A DNA stretch of 64,000 nucleotides from JADKIH01 sp031427625 (GTDB taxonomy: Bacteria; Bacteroidota; Bacteroidia; AKYH767-A; 2013-40CM-41-45): assembly GCA_031427625.1 (NCBI GenBank), contig JANPNV010000002.1:44604-108603 (forward strand), in the 5' to 3' direction. The notes under the pieces were generated by a model. It made no database searches. It saw nothing but the letters and a program-made list of their open reading frames with translations, and was not told where the DNA came from. Below, piece by piece: positions 35,486-44,075 of the stretch. The stretch's first letter is position 1. Every line of letters begins with the position of its first letter. A program made the translations under genes and the position numbers.

Positions 35486-36154
35486 TTATCCTGCAGTAGA
35501 AACTAAAATATTTTTGGCCACTTCAGAAGAAACATAGATTATATTTTTTGAACTACCGACTAAAAGGGTCATCGATTGATCGTAAGTTGTAATTTCTTTT
35601 ACATTGATTTTTTTCCCGAGTGACAATCCTTGTTTATCAAGATATTGAAGGAAATCAGGCCGGTGATCGATAACGCCATTAATCTTCAGCCATTCATTCT
35701 CTCCTGCTGATGATAGTGGAAATGTTTTAGCTGAATGAAAATTTCCATGTTCGTCAGGAATAGGATCACCATGTGGATCCCATTTGGGTTTCCCAAGAAA
35801 TTCATACAACCTTTTTACAAGGGATTCTGATTGAATATGCTCAAGTTGTTCGGCAATATCATGCACTTCTCCCCAGTTAAATCCCAACTTGTCGACAAGG
35901 AATAATTCCCATAATCGATGCTTTCGAATAACACTTATTGCCGATTTTTTTCCAAGAGCGGTTAATGTTACACCTTGATATTTCGCATAATTCAAAAGCT
36001 TTTTCTCGGCAAGCTTTCGAATCATATCTGAAACAGAGGCAGGGGCTGTCTCCACAGCAGAAGCAATAGAATTTGTCGTAATACGGGACGAACCGCGTTC
36101 TAACAACTTATAAATTGCCTTCAGGTAATTTTCCTCACTGAATGATAATGCCAT
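35486..36154 (-). CDS. mntR: DtxR/MntR-family metal-dependent repressor
   Basis: A metal-sensing transcriptional regulator (222 aa from ATG 36154). It has an N-terminal winged helix (about 1-65: SFSEENYLKAIYKLLE, ASVSDMIRKLAEKKLLNY). The metal-binding dimerisation domain contains HRLWELFLVDKLGFNWGEVHDIAEQLEHI, supplying His/Glu ligands. A C-terminal FeoA/SH3-like domain (about 150-222) follows. The longest frame begins with TTG at 36175, inside the operator at 36167-36182. The ATG at 36154 gives the family-typical N-terminus MALSFSEENYLKAIYK. It is cotranscribed with the NRAMP gene and is probably autoregulated. Confidence 0.88.
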   Translation of the reverse strand: MALSFSEENYLKAIYKLLERGSSRITTNSIASAVETAPASVSDMIRKLAEKKLLNYAKYQGVTLTALGKKSAISVIRKHRLWELFLVDKLGFNWGEVHDIAEQLEHIQSESLVKRLYEFLGKPKWDPHGDPIPDEHGNFHSAKTFPLSSAGENEWLKINGVIDHRPDFLQYLDKQGLSLGKKINVKEITTYDQSMTLLVGSSKNIIYVSSEVAKNILVSTAG

Positions 36155-36166
36155 TGAGCATATTAA

Positions 36167-36182
36167 TTTAGACAAACCTAAA
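36167..36182. promoter_or_regulatory. DtxR-type operator overlapping the mntR -7 element
   Basis: On the minus strand the site reads TTTAGGTTTGTCTAAA, an inverted repeat with one inner G/T mismatch. Its TTAGG half-site is like known DtxR/IdeR boxes. Within it TAGGTTTG (36173-36180) matches the -7 consensus TAnnTTTG exactly. Repressor bound here would cover the promoter of the mntR-mntH operon. The mntR ATG lies 19 bases downstream of the -7 element. Confidence 0.65.
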
Positions 36183-36271
36183 TTATAATTTTGAATATTC
36201 TAAATAATTATTTGCCATTTATCAACAAAAGGCTCTTAATAATCAAATTACAGAATATTCAATTTGTATTC

Positions 36272-36279
36272 TACTTTTG
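36272..36279 (+). promoter_or_regulatory. -7 element of pyrD (leaderless candidate)
   Basis: TACTTTTG matches TAnnTTTG exactly and ends 5 bases before the pyrD ATG at 36284. It shows that the longer frame from 36191 is not the real start. Confidence 0.6.
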
Positions 36280-36283
36280 CAGA

Positions 36284-37357
36284 ATGTCTTTCTACTCCAG
36301 AATTATCAGGCCAATACTTTTCCTGTCCGATCCTGAAATTATTCATTACAAAGTTTTTAAACTACTCAAATTCGCTTTCCGCTTTCCATTTGCGAAGTCC
36401 ATATGTACTAATATTTATACTTTATCTGATCACAGACTGAAAACAAAAGTTTTCGGAATTGATTTCCCAAATCCTGTAGGATTAGCAGCAGGTTTTGACA
36501 AAGACGCAAAATTGATTAACGAATTGTCAGCTTTCGGATTTGGATTTATTGAAGTTGGAACTGTAACACCTCATGCCCAAGCGGGAAACGTTAAGCCCAG
36601 AATGTTCAGACTTACTGATGATGTTGCTCTGATAAACAGAATGGGATTTAATAATGATGGAGTTCAAGCAATGGTAAGTCAACTCAAAAAAAGACAGCCC
36701 GGAATTATCATCGGAGGTAATATTGGAAAAAATAAAAACACGCTTAATGAAAATGCTTTTGATGATTATGAAAAATGTTTTCGTGAACTTTTCCCTTTTG
36801 TCGACTACTTTGCTATAAATGTAAGTTCTCCGAATACACCCGGACTTCGCTCGTTACAGGAGAAAGAACCATTACTTAAGCTGCTGCAACATCTTCAGCA
36901 AGTAAATCTTAAACTATCATCAACAAACAAATCAAGCCAACATAAACAAAAGCCAATTCTTTTAAAAATTGCTCCTGATCTTACAGATAAGCAACTGGAT
37001 GAAATTGTGGAAGTCGTCCTTATTTCAAATCTGGACGGTATCATTGCTACGAATACAACTACTTCGAGAGAAGGATTGACTTCCAATTCTGATACAATTA
37101 CTAAAGCAGGTACAGGCGGACTTAGCGGCAAACCACTTTCATCACGTTCAACTGATGTGATTAGATATCTGTCAAAAAAATCAAATGGTCGTTATAAAAT
37201 AATAGGAGTGGGGGGAATACATTCGGAAAATGATGCCCTCGAAAAATTAAATGCAGGAGCATCACTCATTCAGATTTATACAGGATTTATTTATGAAGGT
37301 CCTGGACTAATTAAGAAAATAAACAAAAAAATACTTGCTAACAGAAAGAATTCTTAA
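36284..37357 (+). CDS. pyrD: Dihydroorotate dehydrogenase (quinone), class 2
   Basis: Oxidises dihydroorotate to orotate in pyrimidine synthesis, passing electrons to the quinone pool at the inner membrane. From ATG 36284 it is 357 aa. The N-terminal amphipathic helices (SFYSRIIRPILFLSDPEIIH) are the class 2 membrane/quinone module. FMN-binding and catalytic motifs are PVGLAAGFDKDAKLI, NVSSPNTPGLRSLQ (with the class 2 catalytic Ser), IATNTTTSREGL and GVGGIHSENDALEKLNAGA. An upstream in-frame ATG at 36191 would add 31 residues not typical of PyrD and would read through the -7 element, so it is rejected. Confidence 0.93.
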   Translation: MSFYSRIIRPILFLSDPEIIHYKVFKLLKFAFRFPFAKSICTNIYTLSDHRLKTKVFGIDFPNPVGLAAGFDKDAKLINELSAFGFGFIEVGTVTPHAQAGNVKPRMFRLTDDVALINRMGFNNDGVQAMVSQLKKRQPGIIIGGNIGKNKNTLNENAFDDYEKCFRELFPFVDYFAINVSSPNTPGLRSLQEKEPLLKLLQHLQQVNLKLSSTNKSSQHKQKPILLKIAPDLTDKQLDEIVEVVLISNLDGIIATNTTTSREGLTSNSDTITKAGTGGLSGKPLSSRSTDVIRYLSKKSNGRYKIIGVGGIHSENDALEKLNAGASLIQIYTGFIYEGPGLIKKINKKILANRKNS

Positions 37358-37411
37358 AAAAATTCTTTACCCAAAACAACATAACAAACATTTCGGCCGA
37401 CAACAGATTTG

Positions 37412-38071
37412 TTATTTTTCCAAATGTTTTAACACTTTTGCTTCCATGTAAAAAATAATTTCTTCGGCAACATTTTTTATCTGATCACCTGTTCGTTCCA
37501 GTTTTCTGATAGTTGACACAATATGTAGAGACTGAGCTATTAATTCCGGATTTGCTCTGATAAATGCTTCAATCACTCCATTTGCATTTCTATTAATCTC
37601 ATCCAGTAAATCGTCTTTCTGAAAAATTCCCCGCGACAATTTGGTATCCTCATGATCAAATGCAGTCTCTACATCACTGAGCATTTGCATCGACATTGCA
37701 AACATTTCGTCGAGGCGGGTTTGCTTCATTAATTCCTTATCAAACGGAGCTTTGGCATCTATTACATACCTGCTGATACCATCAGCTATGTCTCCAATCC
37801 TTTCAAGATTATAATTTATTTTTAATACGGCCAGAACAAATCGAAGATCAATAGCTACAGGATTGAAAAGCGCGAAAATGTTTTCACAATCTTTATCAAT
37901 TTTTAATTCAAGCGCATTCACTCGCTTTTCATTATTATTGACTTCACGTGCAAGCTCTTTGTCCATAACTGACAATGCCTCATATGTTTTCTTCATCTGC
38001 AAACAAACCAGATCAAACATTTCAATTACTTCTCCCTTAAGGCGTTTTATTTCTACATCGAGATGACTCAT
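37412..38071 (-). CDS. phoU: Phosphate-transport regulator PhoU
   Basis: A cytoplasmic helical protein (219 aa) that restrains Pst uptake and Pho signalling when phosphate is plentiful. It shows two PhoU three-helix repeats, with metal-binding-type motifs in KEVNNNEKRVNALELKID-like and LKINYNLERIGDIADGISR segments in the first. The second has IVSTIRKLERTGDQIKNVAEEI. It is the last gene of pstC-pstA-pstB-phoU, about 46 bases after pstB. No PhoR kinase is next to it. Confidence 0.93.
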   Translation of the reverse strand: MSHLDVEIKRLKGEVIEMFDLVCLQMKKTYEALSVMDKELAREVNNNEKRVNALELKIDKDCENIFALFNPVAIDLRFVLAVLKINYNLERIGDIADGISRYVIDAKAPFDKELMKQTRLDEMFAMSMQMLSDVETAFDHEDTKLSRGIFQKDDLLDEINRNANGVIEAFIRANPELIAQSLHIVSTIRKLERTGDQIKNVAEEIIFYMEAKVLKHLEK

Positions 38072-38117
38072 ATTTTTTATGCTTTTTAATTACGTATTTA
38101 TTATTTATTTCTCATTC

Positions 38118-38873
38118 TCAACCAAAACGGCCAGTAACATAACTTTGTGTTTTTTCCACTTTCGGATTAGTGAAAATCACCTCTGTTAAATCGTATTCGA
38201 TGAGCTCGCCAAGGTAGAAAAATGCTGTCCTATCGCTAACTCTTGCCGCCTGCTGCATATTATGTGTGACGATAATTATAGTATACTTGTTTTTCAATTC
38301 ATATATTAACTCTTCAATTTTTGCAGTAGATATTGGATCCAGTGCAGATGCCGGTTCATCCATAAGTATTACTGAGGGCTCAATTGCAATTGCTCGTGCA
38401 ATACAAAGTCGTTGTTGTTGTCCTCCCGATAATTCAAACGCTGATTTTTTAAGTTTATCTTTTACTTCATCCCATAATGCAGCTTGCTTTAAAGAAGTTT
38501 CCACACGTTCTTCTACAAATGATGTATGATTCAGTCCGTTTACCCTAAGTCCATATGCAACATTTTCAAAAATACTTTTTGGAAATGGATTCGGTTTCTG
38601 AAATACCATTCCAACTTTTTTCCTGAGTTCATCGATGCGCTGATTTTTAGATTTATAAATATCCTTCCCATCAAGTAAAACATCGCCTTCAATTCTAATT
38701 CCTGGAATGAGGTCATTCATTCTGTTGAATAGACGGAGGTACGTCGACTTTCCACAACCGGAAGGACCAATTAATGCAGTCACCGAATTATTTTGCATTT
38801 CAAGACTGATACCTTTCAACGCATGAAATTTTCCGTAATACAAATGAACATCCTTCGTTTCTATCTTATTCAT
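38118..38873 (-). CDS. pstB: Phosphate ABC transporter ATP-binding protein
   Basis: Hydrolyses ATP to drive phosphate import through PstCA. The 251-aa protein has Walker A GPSGCGKST near residues 33-41, the Q-loop in GMVFQKPNPFPKS, the ABC signature ELSGGQQQRLCIARA, Walker B VILMDEPASALDP, and the H-loop VTHNMQQAARVSDRTAFF. All catalytic residues are present. The DRTAFFYLGELIEY tail is typical of PstB. It starts 5 bases after the pstA stop. Confidence 0.95.
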   Translation of the reverse strand: MNKIETKDVHLYYGKFHALKGISLEMQNNSVTALIGPSGCGKSTYLRLFNRMNDLIPGIRIEGDVLLDGKDIYKSKNQRIDELRKKVGMVFQKPNPFPKSIFENVAYGLRVNGLNHTSFVEERVETSLKQAALWDEVKDKLKKSAFELSGGQQQRLCIARAIAIEPSVILMDEPASALDPISTAKIEELIYELKNKYTIIIVTHNMQQAARVSDRTAFFYLGELIEYDLTEVIFTNPKVEKTQSYVTGRFG

Positions 38874-38878
38874 AATTA

Positions 38879-39733
38879 TTAATTCATTTTTACTTTATTA
38901 CTGAAATATCTTCTGAGCCCATTGGCAATCAGATTTAACAGTAGTACAATCAAAACTAAGACGAGAGCAGTCCCATAAGCAACATCCCTTGATTCCTGAA
39001 TATTTGTTCCGCTCGTGCTGATCACATAGAGATGATAAGGTAATGCCATTACCTGATCGAAAATACTGGTGGGTAGCTTTGGCAGGAAATACGCAGCTAC
39101 CGTGAATAAGATAGGTGCTGTTTCACCCGACACTCTTCCGATCGATAAAATTAATCCGGTAATAATATTAGGCATTGCCATCGGAAGAATTACCCGGCGG
39201 ATTGTCTGAAGTTTTGTTGCTCCAAGTGCAAGACTTCCATGCCTGAAAGAATCATCGACTGCAAGAAGTGACTCTTCCGTTACTCTTATAACAATTGGTA
39301 GTGCTAATATTCCCAATGTAAGCGAACCTGCAAGAATCGAATCACCGAAACCAAGCGTCTTAACAAAAAGTGCCATTCCAAACAAACCAAACACGATTGA
39401 GGGAATCCCTGCAAGATTATTTGTCATCAGTTTAATGAATCGTTTAAACCAACTATCTTTAGTATATTCATTTGTATAAATACCTGCCATAACACCGAGA
39501 GGAAAAGCAACAATCATAGAACCGCCAACGAGACAAAATGTTCCAATAATTGCAGGGTAAATACCACCTTTTGTCATACCATCTTCAGGCATGCTTGAGA
39601 GAAATTTCCAGCTAAGCATATGCCAGCCACGCACGAATATAAATTCGAGAATCCAAAACAGGATAACAATAACCATCAGACTGAGAAGTCTGAATATCCA
39701 AAAAGCTATTTTCTCTTTAAGATTTTTCGACAT
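38879..39733 (-). CDS. pstA: Phosphate ABC transporter permease PstA
   Basis: An inner-membrane permease subunit (284 aa, six TM helices) pairing with PstC. It shows GGIYPAIIGTFCLVGGSMIVAFPLG early, the LAGIPSIVFGLFGMALFV segment, and the ABC-coupling EAA loop RHGSLALGATKLQTIRRVILPMAMP. The DQVMALPYHLYVISTSG region is typical of PstA. It begins 1 base after the pstC stop. Confidence 0.94.
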   Translation of the reverse strand: MSKNLKEKIAFWIFRLLSLMVIVILFWILEFIFVRGWHMLSWKFLSSMPEDGMTKGGIYPAIIGTFCLVGGSMIVAFPLGVMAGIYTNEYTKDSWFKRFIKLMTNNLAGIPSIVFGLFGMALFVKTLGFGDSILAGSLTLGILALPIVIRVTEESLLAVDDSFRHGSLALGATKLQTIRRVILPMAMPNIITGLILSIGRVSGETAPILFTVAAYFLPKLPTSIFDQVMALPYHLYVISTSGTNIQESRDVAYGTALVLVLIVLLLNLIANGLRRYFSNKVKMN

Positions 39734-39734
39734 A

Positions 39735-40937
39735 TCAGTTTTTGGATTTTCGTTTTCTGCCTATTGACTGCACCCAGATATTTATTGCCATCGTTAACAA
39801 GAAAAGTATACATCCCAATGCAAAGAGCGCTTTATAATGAACACCGCCAGAAGGAGCTTCCCCTAATTCCGCCGCAATCGTCGCCGGAATTGTTCTCACC
39901 GGTTGCAAAAGAGAATGAGGCATAACAGCGGCATTTCCTGTAACCATCAGAACAGCCATAGTTTCACCGATGGCACGTCCGATTCCAAGAATGGCCGCTG
40001 CAGAAATTCCGGAAACAGAATAAGGGAGAATCACTCTGCGAATTGTTTGCCAGTGATTTGCCCCAAGAGCCAATGAAGCTTCTTTCATACTCCTTGGAGT
40101 ATTTCGAATAGCATCTTCAGAAACAGTGATGATTGTTGGCAATGCCATTATTGCAAGTACAATACTTCCTGCAAGAGCTGTTTCACCAACGGGAAGGTTG
40201 AAAGTATCATGAATGAAAGGAACAATTATTATTAGTCCAAAGAAACCATATACTACTGAAGGAATACCTGCCAGCAATTCGATAATTGGTTTGATAATCT
40301 TTCTAAGTCTTTCGTCAGCAACTTCTGCCATGTAAATAGCTGTGGCAATCCCAATTGGCAATGCAAATATTATGGCAAAAATTGAAACGAGTAATGTCCC
40401 TAATATCAGAGGTAATGCTCCCAGTTGTACAGCGGGTTCTGCAGTAGGAAACCATTGTCGCCCAAAAATAAAATCCTGTAAATTGTTTTTTCTGACATAT
40501 ACCCCTTTAACTTTCTTGTCCTTCAGCAAATATTTGTCAGGGAAAACTGCCAATACATCCGGCATTGAATTTACCAGTGAATCAAGTTTCTCTGGTAAAA
40601 ATTCAAAATTTTCTCCAATTTCCTCCTCTGAAAAATAATTAGGAATATCATTGATTGTTAATGTTATTATTGAATCATTATTCCCACCAACTTTATCCCA
40701 ATGTGTAATATGCTGGTCGAAAATATCTTTTAGCTCTAAAGCAGTTAATTGTTCTACAGTATTAGTTCTATTAACAACGATAACATTATTATTCTCGATT
40801 GGAGAAGTATTAAATAAGGAAAAACCTTCACGGAATAGAAAAATTATTATTAATAATATTGTAAGAGTCGAAACTGAACTACTGATTAACAGCAATCCTT
40901 CTAAAAACTTTTCAACGAATCTTTTAATTCTCTTCAC
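39735..40937 (-). CDS. pstC: Phosphate ABC transporter permease PstC with a PstS-like periplasmic insert
   Basis: An inner-membrane permease (400 aa; E. coli-type PstC is about 320). TM1 is at residues 15-35. Between TM1 and the usual FIFGRQWFPTAEP/GALPLILGTLLVS segment lies an extra region of about 105 residues (about 48-155). Residues 56-85 of it align without gaps to residues 108-137 of PstS in this window, sharing N, V, LT, L, IF, I, W and VGG positions. The rest is a normal permease, with LAGIPSVVYGFFGLII and the coupling loop KEASLALGANHWQTIRRVILPYS. The start is GTG. The gene is separated from pstS by a terminator, so it is probably driven by its own promoter. Confidence 0.92.
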   Translation of the reverse strand: MKRIKRFVEKFLEGLLLISSSVSTLTILLIIIFLFREGFSLFNTSPIENNNVIVVNRTNTVEQLTALELKDIFDQHITHWDKVGGNNDSIITLTINDIPNYFSEEEIGENFEFLPEKLDSLVNSMPDVLAVFPDKYLLKDKKVKGVYVRKNNLQDFIFGRQWFPTAEPAVQLGALPLILGTLLVSIFAIIFALPIGIATAIYMAEVADERLRKIIKPIIELLAGIPSVVYGFFGLIIIVPFIHDTFNLPVGETALAGSIVLAIMALPTIITVSEDAIRNTPRSMKEASLALGANHWQTIRRVILPYSVSGISAAAILGIGRAIGETMAVLMVTGNAAVMPHSLLQPVRTIPATIAAELGEAPSGGVHYKALFALGCILFLLTMAINIWVQSIGRKRKSKN

Positions 40938-40995
40938 TTAGGTGGATAATAATTTCAATTTAGCAGTTTTTATACTGCATTATTTATGTAAAATA

Positions 40996-41022
40996 AACAG
41001 CAGCGGAATTACCGCCGCTGTT
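40996..41022 (-). terminator. Intrinsic terminator downstream of pstS
   Basis: An 11-bp stem with one A/C mismatch (40996-41006 with 41012-41022) around a 5-base loop. On the minus strand it is followed by TATTTTAC. It separates oprP-pstS from pstCAB-phoU. A smaller GCAGT/ACTGC hairpin at 40963-40978 lies between it and pstC. Confidence 0.75.
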
Positions 41023-41053
41023 TTCAAACCAAAGCTAAATTAGGTATTTATTT

Positions 41054-41869
41054 TTATTTTAATGATATGTATCCAATCTGATTGACAATTGACTGACCTT
41101 CTTGTGAAAGGATGAAATCCAGGAATGGTTTTACTGCTGCTTCCTTTGATGTAGCATAATAATAATATAAAGGGCGAACAATAGGGTAGGTCTTATTTCT
41201 GGCTGCTTCAATGGATGCATTTACAAATGTCTTTCCGTCATAGGATACTGCAATATCTTTTACTTCATTCGAAAGGTATGCAAGACCTACATATCCAATG
41301 GCTCCCTTCGTCTGACTAACAGATTGCATAATGGCACCTGTTGCCGGCATATTTAAAACTGAAGAAGCATAATTTTTACGGTTCATAACGTGTTCTTTAA
41401 AGAATTCGTATGTACCAGAACTCGTCTCGCGAGAATAAACGACAATAATCATATCGTCACCTCCGACATCCTTCCAGTTTTTTATCTTTCCTGTAAATAT
41501 TCCTTCCAATTGTTCGCGTGTAAGCTTTGATACTTTGTTATTTGGATTAACAATTACTGATAATGCATCATTGGCAATGATCACTTCTTTAAATCCGCGG
41601 CCAGCCTCTTGTAGTTTCATCCGCTCATCCATTTTCATTTTTCTGGAAGACATTGCAATGTCTGTAGAGTTGTCGACAAGAGCAGAAAGTCCAACACCAC
41701 TACCACCACCAACAATAGTTATGCTTTTATTGGGATTCTTTTTCATAAATACCTCGGCTTCTTTTTGAGAAAGCGGAAGAACCGTATCACTTCCTTTAAT
41801 AACAATTTTTTGTGCTATTGCGCTAAGTGTAATACTTACAAACAGGATTGCTGATAAGATAATTTTCAT
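41054..41869 (-). CDS. pstS: Phosphate-binding protein PstS
   Basis: The periplasmic phosphate receptor of the Pst system (271 aa). A signal peptide (about 1-19) ends ITLSAIA. The mature protein starts KIVIKGSDTVLPLS. The binding loops include GGGSGVGLSAL and STDIAMSSRKM in the first lobe. In the second part are VVYSRETSSGTYEFF and AIGYVGLAYL. It follows oprP by 29 bases, so the two are cotranscribed, and it is closed off by a terminator before pstC. Residues 104-137 are the segment mirrored in PstC. Confidence 0.93.
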   Translation of the reverse strand: MKIILSAILFVSITLSAIAQKIVIKGSDTVLPLSQKEAEVFMKKNPNKSITIVGGGSGVGLSALVDNSTDIAMSSRKMKMDERMKLQEAGRGFKEVIIANDALSVIVNPNNKVSKLTREQLEGIFTGKIKNWKDVGGDDMIIVVYSRETSSGTYEFFKEHVMNRKNYASSVLNMPATGAIMQSVSQTKGAIGYVGLAYLSNEVKDIAVSYDGKTFVNASIEAARNKTYPIVRPLYYYYATSKEAAVKPFLDFILSQEGQSIVNQIGYISLK

Positions 41870-41898
41870 TTTTGCTATTTATTTTATTATTAGAAGTA

Positions 41899-43242
41899 TT
41901 AAAATTTTATCTGAGTTCGGAGAGTGAAAACATTGTCCATTATATCTTTAGTATAACCAGAAAGGTTTTGGCTTGTTTCATTTTTTACCATATCATAATA
42001 AGCCGTTATTTTTACATTAGCATCCCAACGGTATAAAAGGCCAATTCCTAGTGTGGAATATTTTACATCTGTCGAATTGGATGATTTGAAACCTGACGCT
42101 ACCGTTTTTCCTACCTCATCACCTTTTAAATCTGTATTCGGATCATACCAATCATATTTAACCAATGCCTGAAATGGAGTATGTGCAATGTTTTGAAGGA
42201 AGTATAAATAAGCACCATTAAATTTCCTATTCATTATCGGTGAAGTAACCGCTGCAGAAGGACTTTTAGAAGTTCCAGAAACATCTGGTTGATCGCCCTG
42301 AATATATTCTGCACGGAATGTTGTTATACCGGCAATCCAATCAACACTTATCTGACCATCAAAACCAATATATTTTCGTTTTGGATAAAACTTGTTCTTA
42401 TTGCCTGTCGAACTTGTAATATTAAATCCTTTCGATCCATCAGGGTCAGTTGCCATTGAATAAACTGTATCGTTATCCAATCTGAAACCGCCATCATAAT
42501 ACGACGCTCCAAGACCATATTTTACCATTTCTGATTTTGTAGATTTGTTAATACCAATATGTCCGATAAAATCTTTTTTCTTATCAAAATCGCTTGCCTG
42601 TGATAGAGCATCCGGTGCTCCATTTCCATTAAACATCCCAGCATCCACCTTTAGCCAATTCCAATTGGAAGATTTAGGCCCTTGTATTGAAATCATCGCA
42701 CCCAGATCACGTTCATTTGGAAAAACAATTTGTGACATCCGACCTCTTTCAGGCGATTCACGCATACTGGATGAATAAACAATCTCATATCCGAAAGGAC
42801 GATTTTGCATTCCTGCAATCAAAGAAAACCAACCTATATATGGGTCGGTAAGTTTTACATAAGCATCCTTTATATTTACACCTTTCTCGGTTACATCGAA
42901 TTGCAAAATATATTGACTGGTTGAAATACCCTTTTCATTCAAAGCAGCATCGTATTGAAATTTAATTCTCCCGCGTCTAACAGCAAATCGCTTATCTGTT
43001 AATGAAGGGAAATTACCTCCTGCATAAGATGCTTGTCCCATTGTTTCAGCAACCTGAAATTGAGCCTGAATGTAGCCACTAATATGTAGCCTGTTTTTTA
43101 CGTCTAAACTTTGCTGAATTCCCGCTACTGTACGTGTTAAAGTATCCAGTGGCGATTCCTGAGAAGACTCCTGAGCTGACACAATACCCAGGAATAAAAA
43201 ATTCAAAAGTAAAACTGAAATTGATGTAAATTTATTTATCAT
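41899..43242 (-). CDS. Phosphate-selective porin (OprP/OprO family)
   Basis: An outer-membrane beta-barrel of 447 aa for passage of phosphate or polyphosphate. A signal peptide ends LGIVSAQ. A short coiled region follows (LDTLTRTVAGIQQSL), then strand-rich sequence with RRGRIKFQYDAAL, DAYVKLTDPYIGWFSLIAGMQ and RPFGYEIVYSSS, all typical of the family. It ends VFTLRTQIKF with the terminal Phe used in barrel assembly. Position directly upstream of pstS and a TTAAC-repeat box upstream of the gene both support control by phosphate starvation. Confidence 0.9.
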   Translation of the reverse strand: MINKFTSISVLLLNFLFLGIVSAQESSQESPLDTLTRTVAGIQQSLDVKNRLHISGYIQAQFQVAETMGQASYAGGNFPSLTDKRFAVRRGRIKFQYDAALNEKGISTSQYILQFDVTEKGVNIKDAYVKLTDPYIGWFSLIAGMQNRPFGYEIVYSSSMRESPERGRMSQIVFPNERDLGAMISIQGPKSSNWNWLKVDAGMFNGNGAPDALSQASDFDKKKDFIGHIGINKSTKSEMVKYGLGASYYDGGFRLDNDTVYSMATDPDGSKGFNITSSTGNKNKFYPKRKYIGFDGQISVDWIAGITTFRAEYIQGDQPDVSGTSKSPSAAVTSPIMNRKFNGAYLYFLQNIAHTPFQALVKYDWYDPNTDLKGDEVGKTVASGFKSSNSTDVKYSTLGIGLLYRWDANVKITAYYDMVKNETSQNLSGYTKDIMDNVFTLRTQIKF

Positions 43243-43296
43243 ATGTGTTTAATTTGAGTGTAAAGAAACTATGACTTCATTAACTGATTGCTTATT

Positions 43297-43320
43297 CCAT
43301 ATTAAGTTAATGTTAAGGAA
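43297..43320 (-). promoter_or_regulatory. Candidate Pho box upstream of oprP-pstS
   Basis: The minus strand contains abutting TTAACA (43311-43316) and TTAACT (43305-43310) hexamers followed by TAATAT. TTAACA-type direct repeats are the core of known Gram-positive PhoP boxes. The site lies about 55-75 bases upstream of the oprP ATG, a reasonable activator position. Low complexity makes chance occurrence possible. Confidence 0.4.
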
Positions 43321-43394
43321 TCTTGGCAGGGTGATTTTTTTTTAATTATATGGTGATTTATTGACTTGAATGATAATGCTCAAACACCAGTTTC

Positions 43395-43778
43395 CTACTT
43401 ATTTTTTCCCTTCATTAATTCTCCAATCATATCCATTAAAATAGCAGGTCTGACTGGCTTAGTAATAAAATGACTGCCGCCGGCCTCAAATGCATTCAGG
43501 GCAGTATACTCATCAGAGTCTGCTGTAAGAAATAGGACTGGTGTAGTCTTCAACGCCTCAATCTTTCTCATTTCCCTGCATGTCTCGATGCCTGTTATCC
43601 CAGGCATTCTAATATCCAATATTATCAGATCTGGGATATACTGAGTAGCAAGTTCGATTGCATCCTGACCATTAGTTGCTTTTAAAACTTTGAAGTTTTC
43701 CTTTGTGAGGTTGTAGCTAAGAATTTCTATAATGTCAGGCTCATCGTCTACTATTAAAACCTTTAATTGCTCACTCAT
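43395..43778 (-). CDS. Single-domain response regulator (CheY-like receiver)
   Basis: A 127-aa stand-alone receiver domain. It has the acidic pair in LIVDDEPDIIE (about residues 8-16), the phospho-acceptor Asp in LIILDIRMPG near 55, the switch Thr in VLFLTADSDE and the Lys in HFITKPVRP near 108. No output domain is fused. It sits upstream of the oprP-pst locus in the same direction, about 150 bases away, with no kinase beside it. It may serve phosphate signalling or an unlinked hybrid kinase. A -7 element lies 15 bases before the ATG. Confidence 0.9.
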   Translation of the reverse strand: MSEQLKVLIVDDEPDIIEILSYNLTKENFKVLKATNGQDAIELATQYIPDLIILDIRMPGITGIETCREMRKIEALKTTPVLFLTADSDEYTALNAFEAGGSHFITKPVRPAILMDMIGELMKGKNK

Positions 43779-43792
43779 GTTTGTTTTTCTTT

Positions 43793-43800
43793 CGAAAGTA
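43793..43800 (-). promoter_or_regulatory. -7 element of the response regulator gene
   Basis: The minus strand reads TACTTTCG, the same 8-mer as before mltG, 15 bases upstream of the ATG at 43778. Confidence 0.5.
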
Positions 43801-44061
43801 CGTTTTCTTGATAAACAAAAGATTGTTGATAGATGACCAAATTGTTAAATTTATAAAAATAGCACCTTCATAACTTTAATAAAAGGTAATAAGCAAGGAT
43901 AAAATTATAGAACGAGAAGAATTGATTTACAAAAGCACCTCAATTGAAACTCCACATTCTGTTCGCGAACAATTTATTCTCCGAATTAATGAAAATCAAA
44001 ATTAGCTGACGAATGTTAAGAAATAATTTACGTATTGCTATCGTTTCTTGAAAAGTGAAGT

Positions 44062-44069
44062 TACTTTCG
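44062..44069 (+). promoter_or_regulatory. -7 element of mltG
   Basis: TACTTTCG lies 7 bases upstream of the ATG at 44076. The longest frame begins with GTG at 44055, upstream of this element, which argues for the ATG start and a near-leaderless message. Confidence 0.55.
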
Positions 44070-44075
44070 CACGGC

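Noticed and set aside
43895..43990. Stretch with coding-like codons ending in TAG before mltG
   Set aside because: About 35 codons without an ATG start or promoter; at most a gene remnant.
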